From Tetrahymena elliotti 4EA (taxonomy: Eukaryota; Ciliophora; Oligohymenophorea; Hymenostomatida; Tetrahymenidae), in NCBI GenBank assembly GCA_000231825.2, contig JH720312.1:372001-436000 (forward strand): 64,000 nucleotides of DNA. Reading direction: 5' to 3'. The position numbers and the translations under genes were made by a program. Shown here piece after piece: positions 53,931 to 64,000 of this stretch (positions are counted from its first letter, which is position 1; every line of letters begins with the position of its first letter). The notes under the pieces were generated by a model that worked only from the letters and a program-made list of their open reading frames with translations, did no database searches and had not been told where the DNA came from.

Positions 53931-55710
53931 TCTCTTTATTTACTTTTTATTTTTGTTTTTGTTTATTTTATAATAAATAATTTATGATTTTTTTAATTAG
54001 TTTTTTCTTTAATTCCTTAAGAATCTCCTCTTCCTTTTTATTTAATAATTATTTTTATTTATTTTTTATTTTTCTTCTTTTCTTCTATCTTGAATGAAGA
54101 ATATCTCACTGCTTGTCACTCTCATCTTTAGAGGTCTATTCTCTGATTTATTATTACTCCTGCATCTGTCCTATCAAGCTTAATTTTGCAAACAAACACT
54201 TATTAATTTATAGATTTGTGACTATCTCCTTAAGCGCTAATCAATTACCCTACTAACTTACTAGAGATACAAGATTTAAAAACATTTCTTTTAAAATTTC
54301 AATAGAAATTTGTTAAGGTGATCCTATCTAATTTAATTACATTTCACAATTAAAAGACAATTGTGATACAAGATTTAATGCTAAATGAATTTTTCTTTAT
54401 CAAGTACCTACCTCACCTTCATAACCTTAATAAATTCAAAGTAATTTTATAGATACAAAATCATCAAATCATATTAATAAAAATTCAAGCTGACAAAGTT
54501 TATTTGTATCTTTTAACGAAAAATAAAAAATTTAAGTATAGATGAAATTTTCTACATACAATTATTAACATCATAAGAAATTTCCTCATTCATAATCAAT
54601 CAATATTATCTTTATCTCCAACTTATTTTTAAATTAAAAGATATTCATTAAATTACAAGAAAAGCCTAAGATATTTCAAGAAAGATCTCCAATTTTTCCA
54701 TTTTTACAAATTTTTTACTAAAAATTAAATTACTCTTCAAATTTACAAACAAACAAATAAATTAATTAAAATAATTTTTAGTTTTACTCAGTCATATTTA
54801 ATTAAAACTGAAATTATTCACAAAATCAACTTTAAATTTCTTAATAAAATTTTTTAGACATTGTTGAACCTATCTGCTTCATAAAAATAGAAAAAAATAT
54901 TTTTAAACCAAATAGTAAATAAAATTAAATTCTTTATTTTAATTTAATAATTTAGTTAACAAATTACGATTAATAAACTTTAGAAAAATTTATTTAAAAT
55001 ATTATTACAGTGATTTTTAAGATAAAATTTAAGAATAATTCTATTTTCTTGATTTTCAATTGGTAAAATTGAAATCGTATTTTTAACAATAAATCAAAAT
55101 TAAACCTTTTTTTTCAAGGTATATTTTGAATTTCCTTTTAAAATAATTGAAGAAAGCTTGAAATTATTTTTCTGCTCAACTCAATAAATTATTTTAATTT
55201 TAAATAAAAATTACTTAATTATTGACAGAATATAAGTTTAAAGTAGATATTCTTTGAAATTTTAAAAGATATTAAAATAACTTAAATTCTTACAATATTT
55301 CTCAAAATGAAAAAATATTTTATGATTTAAATTAAAAATTTATTGATTTATTATTTCAAAAGATAAATTGAAAGAAGGTATTCTTTGAAAAGAAATGCTT
55401 GCAGCTTATTACAACAATACAAAGAAGAATTTATTTAGATGCAGCATGAACGATTGGATATGAAGCATGCGCATTAGAATACTGAATAGTATTAAATTAA
55501 TAAGAGTTTATATATTTTGCAATTAATACTTAACTAATCTAATAGATACATTCATGACTTCGTTTAACTAATAAGATATACACTACTACTAAAATAGCTT
55601 TATTTGAGGTAGTAATACACTGCATTTTAGAAAAAACTTTATTTTTGATTGTAAAGCTTACAAACATGTTAGCTAGCTATCTTTTAGATTTATTAAATTA
55701 TTTTAGTTTC
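53931..55710. other. Intergenic, AT-rich, nothing firmly recognised
   Basis: About 1.8 kb between two minus-strand genes and containing the succinyl-CoA ligase promoter. A plus-strand TGA-free frame at about 55385-55641 has no motif and no plausible start. Confidence 0.45.
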
Positions 55711-56613
55711 TCACAAATATTTATCGTGAGGAGCTCTCTTTCTAACATCGACGTTAGCGCCGAAAACCTTAGGGATAAAACCTAAATCGACTAAGTGTTC
55801 ATCCTTGGTCTTTTGTAAAGGATCATCACCAGCGGGATCTTCAGTTAAGTATCTCATTCTTTGGAATTATCTGTTATAGTAGTAATCGTAATTGCTGTTA
55901 ATGGTTTGCATTTCCAAGAATTTACCACCATTACCTAATTTCATAATAAAATTAAAAATTAACTCTATTTTGCTTTAACTTAACCAAAAAAATTTGTTAA
56001 AATGATATCACATTTTGAATTTCAATCCTATTTCTATGAATTTATTTATAGTTTTATTTTCCTTATAAACAAAAAAGTTTAATTTCTCATTTTCTATTTA
56101 TCTATAATACGTTTTATAATCTAACTAATCCTTATCCAAGTATAACTATGCTTTTTGCTTAATGAGATAATTTCATTTTATTAACAATTTAAAAGATATG
56201 CATGATATTAAAAAATCTGCTATTATGTTAAGATAAAATTCTGATTATGATATCACTTAAATCCTTAATAAGGCATTACCATTTTCACCAAAAATGTATT
56301 TATCAACAGCAGCATCGATGAAAAACTTGAAAACTAAGCAACCTCCCAAAATACCAGCTTTTTATATTTAAAAAAAGTTAAATAGTAAATTCGTTTATTT
56401 TTGATAATATGGCTGCTATTTTTATTTGCATATGAACATCAATAATTGGAAATTTCAAGATTTACCAATGTAGAATCTAGAAGCTTTATAATTCTTAATG
56501 GAATCGTTGATCTTTCTCATTTCAACACCTTGGTACTTGTAGAGATCAGCGAATCTCAACTTGTTGGGATTGGGCCAGAGTTGGGGATTAACAATCTTAG
56601 GATCCTAGCTCAT
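55711..56613 (-). CDS. Small single-span protein, probable mitochondrial inner-membrane complex subunit (unrecognised family)
   Basis: Three exons, 56466-56613, 56280-56357 and 55711-55934, give 149 residues: ATG at 56613 (MSQDPKIVNPQLWPNPNKL), TGA at 55711-55713. Frame is kept across two GT...AG introns. The N-terminal ~50 residues are soluble (YKYQGVEMRKINDSIKNYKA). One hydrophobic segment (YIAGILGGCLVFKFFIDAAV) follows. Then comes a polar C-terminal half with Tyr/Arg-rich and Asp-rich stretches (NYDYYYNRQFQRMRYL; LVDLGFIPKVFG) ending APHDKYL. Exon base composition is G/C-rich, as for the highly expressed TCBP-25 and succinyl-CoA ligase genes. Size, one span, lack of known homology and strong codon bias fit a ciliate-specific supernumerary subunit of a respiratory complex or ATP synthase; this is inference. 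Confidence 0.82.
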
Positions 56614-57985
56614 TTCTTTTTTCTTAATTTATCTTCTTTATTTATTTCTTTTTTCCTCTATTCAATAAATAATAAATATTCTTTGATTACTTTTACTTTT
56701 CCTTTATTTTTTCATCGATTAATGAATAAAGCATTCAATTCCTTAATAAATCCAAATTAATTCAAGTAAAAACTTCTTTTAATTACAATTTTCATACTAA
56801 ATCAATGCAAGCAAACATAATTCATATTAATCAGCTAAGCTGAAATCCATTATTTTATTTTCCCTTTAAGTTTCCATACATTTTTTTTATTAAAATCAAA
56901 AATCTTTTTTTTTTTCCTTCTTTAAAAAGAAAAATAATTAAATTAATTGAAATAAGACTTTATTTATTTATTTAGATTTGATATTATGTATTAATCAATA
57001 CCTTAATAAATAATTTGAAATAAAATTAGTTTTTTTAATATTCAAACTTTAGTATTTATTCTACTTTAATCTACATTTTTACCTAAAACATTCACAAATT
57101 TAAATTAAATTTATTTATTTTTCAATCAAAATAAAAATTATTCTTTTCATTTTCATTTCATTTCAATAAATCAGCAGCTTATTTAATTAACTTAACTTTT
57201 AAATAATTTTGTAAACATTGTTGAATATCATTTTAACTTTAAAATTTTTTTAAACTTTTAAGTTATGAAAATTATATTTTATTTAAACTAAGAAATAAGA
57301 CTAAATAAAAGTTTAAAATTTAAACATAAAAAAACAAATATTTGAAATTAAAATCATATCATTTTTGTAAAACATTATTGCAAGAAAACTTCAAATAAGT
57401 GTTTTATTTTTAGTAGAATTTTGTTGATGCTTACTTAATTCAGAATTTTCATAAATTTATTTTTAACATATTTAATTTCAAATAAAAATTTTTATCAAAA
57501 TAAATCAATTTTGAAAAAAGTTGAAATAATAAAAAACTAATTCAAAGTAATATGAAATTATTAAAAAAATTATAATTAAAATATTTTAAAATATATCAAA
57601 TGAATATTTAAAATTATTTGAGCAATATATTCAATTAATTTATAAAATATAAGACTATGACTTTAAATAATAATTATAAACAGAATGTCGTTTGCTGATT
57701 TTAAGAGCAGATTTCTAATGTTCTGAAGATGTTTGGGCTTTTCATAAGAGCTATGATAATAGATAGAAGATGAATAGAATCATAAATCATCAATAAAAAT
57801 CAAAAGATTTCATTTTTAAATAAAATTGAATTGTTTTTTTATGAATCGATAATAATTTAAGAAATATAGAGTCTTTCATTATTAGATATATATTAATAGA
57901 TTGATTGATATTTATTATATAAATTATTGCTTTTAGTAAAAACGAAAATAAAACTAAAAAGAAAAAAATAAGCAAATAATTAGGA
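56614..57985. other. Divergent promoter region between a minus-strand gene and RPT3
   Basis: About 1.4 kb of AT-rich DNA with long A/T runs and no coding frame. Both flanking genes start outward from it. Confidence 0.5.
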
Positions 57986-60076
<2,091 letters not shown>

Positions 60077-60770
60077 AAGATATGCAAATAAATCAAATAT
60101 AAATTTAATTCAACAAAGTAGTTTAAATCTCTAAACTAGTAATATAATCATCTTCTACAATTTTTATAAGTGTATATTATGCTAACTTCCTTCTACTTAC
60201 TAGTTAAATATAACTATTATTTTATCTATCCTTTTATTTGTTTTCTAAAATATTAAATACATACTTGTATTTTTATTAACCAATTAAAATTTTAATAATT
60301 AGTATATCAAAAATATAAATTTAAATAAAATACGAAAAAAATTTGCATATCTAAATATAATTTTTGAAAAAACCTAATTCCACTTCCTCTTTTTCAAATA
60401 AAATTAGCAATTCTTTTTGAGAGTAATTATCTTTAAAATAAATAAAGTGTAAATTTAATTGAAAATATTTAAAACTTTAAATTCAATTTTTTATTTAAAG
60501 TTGATTTGGTTCATTAGCATTAATAGAATTCTTAAGTTTTAATAGCTTCAGTTAAAAACACATTTTTTATTTTGTTGACGTAAATTTAAATAGAAAGATT
60601 TTTAATTGAATTTAGATTACTTACAAAAAATTTAGTTTTTATAAATTTTATGAGATAGAAAGAATTAAATAATTTTAGGATTAATTTAACAATTTTTATA
60701 TGTAGAATTAGACCTTTATAAAACAGCATTGACTTGGAAAATATGAATAAATTTATTTGTAAAAATATTA
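60077..60770. other. Convergent intergenic region
   Basis: AT-rich 3' spacer between RPT3 (+) and the CNB-domain gene (-). No feature is recognised. Confidence 0.5.
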
Positions 60771-63700
60771 TCATAGTTGAATTTAATTATTTGCATTCTT
60801 TTGTTAAAAAGCCATGTATTATTTTATTTATGTTTGTTTCATTAGATCCTTTATTAAGGTTTTTTTGGAAATAATATTTTATGCTGCAGCTGCAGTTGCT
60901 GGCCTAGAAATTATATCTTAGAAAACGTCTCCATCATAAATATTATAAGGATTATTACTTTTGCATTTTGAATAAAATTCTAAATTTTATATATGATTGG
61001 ATTTTGATTTCATTTAATCATTACTACTTTATGACTGTTAAGGTAATTAAGATGGGTATTTTAAATCAGTTTGATTACCTTGATTTACGCTTTTATTATT
61101 CTTAATTTTAGAATTATGCCATGATTTAAGCTTTAATGTATTTTTAAATACTTTATTTATTGATTAAGCATTCATCGTTAAATCAATTTAGTGTAATTTA
61201 GGAGAGTTTAAAATCTTTTTAAAATTAAATTCATCTATAGTTTAATGCATCGACTGGGCTTTGTTTTATTTAAATTAAGGTAAAGGCGAAGAAGCTTTCC
61301 TATAAAAATTATCTAAAGATTTTTCAATTTATTCAGATGAAGAATACTAATTATGTTAGTCTATTTATTCTTAATTATTTGAGTTTGAAACTTGCTGATT
61401 CATCAATTTTATATTAATCAAAGCGGATAAAGCAGACATATTGTTTTTATGAATTTATTCTTGGCTAGCACCAGCAAAACTAGTACTTTGTAAAGAAGTG
61501 TTGTTGGCTTACTATTATGATTATGACTGTAAATGAAAATTTTACTAGCTTGATTATTAACTAACTATATTGATGCTTGGAATTTCAAAGCCTTTTGTTT
61601 TAATTTAGAATTCATATTTCTTTTCACTCTAACTCCTTCTCATACGAATTATTTTTTTAACTTCATCAGAATTATCTTTATATTTTTAGAAAGGAGTCTT
61701 TCTTAATTATGGCTAAAATGGATAATTTTAATTATCTTTTTTTTCTTAGCTTTGATTTCTGCTTTTGATTGCACTGCTCTGAATAACTTGAGTGCTGTCA
61801 TTATCATTTTTTTCAAAGAACACAGAGGTATTTTTAAATAGTTCAGATTCATTTTTGTTTTCATCATAAAAATTATTAATCTTTTAGCTTTTATTAACAT
61901 TCTAAACTATGTATTTGTAGTTGTCATAGTTTACTTTTAGTAGCCTTGTTGTCTTATTTTAAATATTGTTTTGTTACTCTGCTTTACTCAGCTCATTCAA
62001 TTGAATTTCGTGTTTGTCTCCAACAGAAAAATCTACAGTTTTATTAGGAATAGGCTCTTACTCTTTTAAATTTGGCTAATTAAGCTCATTTTTGCTTGGA
62101 TTTCTTTCCATTAAATTTTATTATTACACTGGGAATTTTTGTATGTTGTACTTGTCTCCATTTTAAAATTTAGCCTTTTTAGGACCTAAAACAAATGATG
62201 AGTTTTTACTATTTGAAGCAAATATTGAGTTATTATTATTATTTTAAGGTTTACTTATGTCAAACTGATAAAGATGCTGAGCAATTACATTATACTTTAT
62301 TTATTCTAATTTCTATGATGGATTTTAATTATTTTGTAAGTTAATTTACTACTGCAAATTTTCACCAATTATATTTTATGGATTTTAAATTAAATCATCT
62401 TTAACAATAACAATTTAATTTGTGTTATTTTCATCTTTGCTACTCTGCATTTCCTGATTTAATGTCTTATCTATCTTATCAATCTGCAGCTATTTATATT
62501 TTCTAAGCTCTTTTTCTGTAAAGTGAAAATTTGTTACATTGTAAAAAGTCTAATTCTATCTCTTGTTAGTTTAGGAATAGCTTCTCTTTTTATCTTTAAT
62601 TTAATTATTTCCAATCTTATCACCAATCTAGTCTTCCAATTAATGCTTTAAGTAGTGATTTAGCTAAATATGATCTAATTCATCATTTGTTACAGCATAA
62701 AGAATTTAATTTTCATTTAATATTTATTCTCTCTACAGTTGTTTTCTTCTGGTTTCTTTCATTTTTTATCTTTTGATTTCATCTATTGTTTTTTCTAAAA
62801 TTTGTATTCTTTCCATCTACCTTATGCTTCTATAAATACTATCTAAAAATTTTCTCTTTTTCTTTTCTTGCTATTGTTCATAGCTGTCTAATCCTTCTTT
62901 GACAGCAAAATAGTTGTAAATCAATTAAAATAATTTCTTTTCTATACTGTAAACAATAGTCTCATCTTTCTTACAAACAACCTAATAAGTTCTCTTATTT
63001 GTTACAATTCCTTACGCTTAATCTAAGATTCCTTCTTCACCAAAAATACAGGCACTTTTTATTTTAAATATTTTATTTAAAAAATATTCTAATAAACTAA
63101 ACTTTATTCTTTGTTGTTTGTTGGAAATAAATTAAGTTTAAATTTATTAGTCTTCTAAATAAAGTCATCAATGAACATAAGAAAAATAAACTGATAAAAT
63201 ATATCAGTTAGAATTAAATAATTTTGAATTAAAAATTTACCTATTAATAACTTCAATTTTAGTTCCTTATTATTACTTTCTAGTTTTTTGGCTATTTAAA
63301 TAAGAAAAAGAAACAATTAATTTAACTAAAAATATCGAAAATAAAAATACTTATTTTATTTAATTGCAGAGCTTTAAATATCTTGGTTTGAATAAAGAGG
63401 TTGTAATTTATGAATCATCCCTTGACAAAGAAAGTAAATTCTATTTATATCATCTCCAATATTAAATATTTTATCATGAATTTTATATTCATGTCTCTAT
63501 GAGATTTTACTAAATTCATAAATGCAATATTAAGGCCAATTATATAATAACTGAGTTTTTCTGAACATTTTATCACTTTCAAGATGCAGTAAAAAAAATT
63601 TATGTGCAAAATACTTATAATATGAAGGTGGCTAAATTACTGCAAATTCGCATTTGGTAACACATACCACAGAGAATAGCTCTGGGTTACGATACTCTAA

Positions 63701-64000
63701 GGATGACTCTCCAAACATATCACCTACTTTAGCAAATTTTAAAAGCATGAAGTTTTAAAATTTATCTTCCATATCTTTCTAAAAATTAAGCTTAATTTTA
63801 TTAATATCATTTTCTTTGTTATTTTCTTAATCATCCAAAATATTTATCACACTTTAAGAAGAATATTTGGGATTAATCACATTTCCTTAATTAGAGATTG
63901 ATCTTTTTTTTGTATCTAAATTTTATGAGATTTACTAAGTATTTTGGCATTACTCGTTAATTTTAATTAAGGGCTTTAAGTCAATTTGAGTCTATGACTT
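60771..64000 (-). CDS. Cyclic-nucleotide-binding-like domain protein, N terminus beyond window
   Basis: Minus-strand gene entering from beyond base 64000 and ending at TGA 60771-60773. Two beta-roll modules of the CNB/CAP-effector type are seen. The first, at about 63605-63760, reads AKVGDMFGESSLEYRNPELF, then SVVCVTKCEFAVI. The second starts at about 63490 (KIHDKIFNIGDDINRIYFLC). It continues after short introns as ELKIEVINRSACIFGEEGIL (about 63060-63280) and TYQVVCKKDETIVYSIEKKL. Both have the FGE start of the phosphate-binding cassette but lack the Arg and the small residue that contact cyclic nucleotide. A basic helix (IYRSIRQMERIQILEKTIDE) and about 600 residues of N/Q/S-rich, seemingly intron-free tail follow. 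The repeated-CNB layout is common in ciliates; no kinase or channel domain is visible in this part. Confidence 0.85.

Noticed and set aside
55385..55641. Plus-strand TGA-free frame downstream of the 149-residue gene
   Set aside because: No start, no plausible upstream exon and no motif.
63394..63403. AAAGAGGTTG, resembling the Tetrahymena chromosome-breakage sequence
   Set aside because: Only the first 10 of the 15 conserved bases match, and the site is inside the coding frame of the CNB-domain gene.

Overview
This window is macronuclear-type DNA from a ciliate, almost certainly Tetrahymena or a close relative. It is very AT-rich. Every recognisable protein reads through TAA and TAG, which must mean glutamine, and every gene ends at TGA. 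Introns are mostly short (about 40-170 nt), AT-rich and GT...AG. ORF calls made with the standard code therefore break almost every real gene, and I re-read all frames with TGA as the only stop. Exon joins were chosen by frame continuity and family similarity, not by transcripts.

Layout. 1-7853 (+): 3' part of a ubiquitin-specific protease whose start lies before the window. 9078-13154 (+): a VHS-like / coiled-coil / alpha-adaptin-ear protein. 13725-14909 and 15559-16608 (+): two ribosome-biogenesis genes, KRR1 and a BUD22/SRFBP1 relative. 17709-19542 and 20720-25408 (+): a TPX2-like spindle protein and a divergent kinesin. 25489-26110: a diverged tandem repeat with a period of about 301 bp. 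26248-28472 (+): a protein with a SHIPPO-like motif. 29393-31035 (+): an EF-hand protein. 31571-32794 (-): dolichol-phosphate mannosyltransferase. 33674-35690 (-): a CFAP97/Hemingway-family protein. 36770-37744 (+): an LRR-like protein. 38246-40687 (-): an SLC44/CTL transporter. About 40913-41440 (-): a small unrecognised gene. 42920-44304 (-): the 218-residue EF-hand protein TCBP-25. 47483-51135 (+): a myotubularin phosphatase. 51781-53930 (-): succinyl-CoA ligase alpha. 55711-56613 (-): a 149-residue single-span protein. 57986-60076 (+): proteasome ATPase Rpt3. 60771-64000 (-): a cyclic-nucleotide-binding-like protein whose N terminus lies beyond the window.

There are no operons, and genes lie on both strands. 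Loose themes are protein turnover (USP, Rpt3), pre-ribosome assembly (KRR1, BUD22), microtubules and cilia (TPX2, kinesin, SHIPPO-like, CFAP97), membrane traffic and phosphoinositides (ear protein, myotubularin), calcium (TCBP-25, EF-hand protein) and mitochondrial energy (succinyl-CoA ligase). I saw no rRNA, tRNA, CRISPR array, transposase, telomere or convincing chromosome-breakage site. The most unusual items are the VHS/alpha-ear architecture, the DUSP domain split by about 800 N/Q-rich residues, the kinesin with degraded switch motifs, the CNB protein lacking cassette arginines, and the 301-bp repeat.
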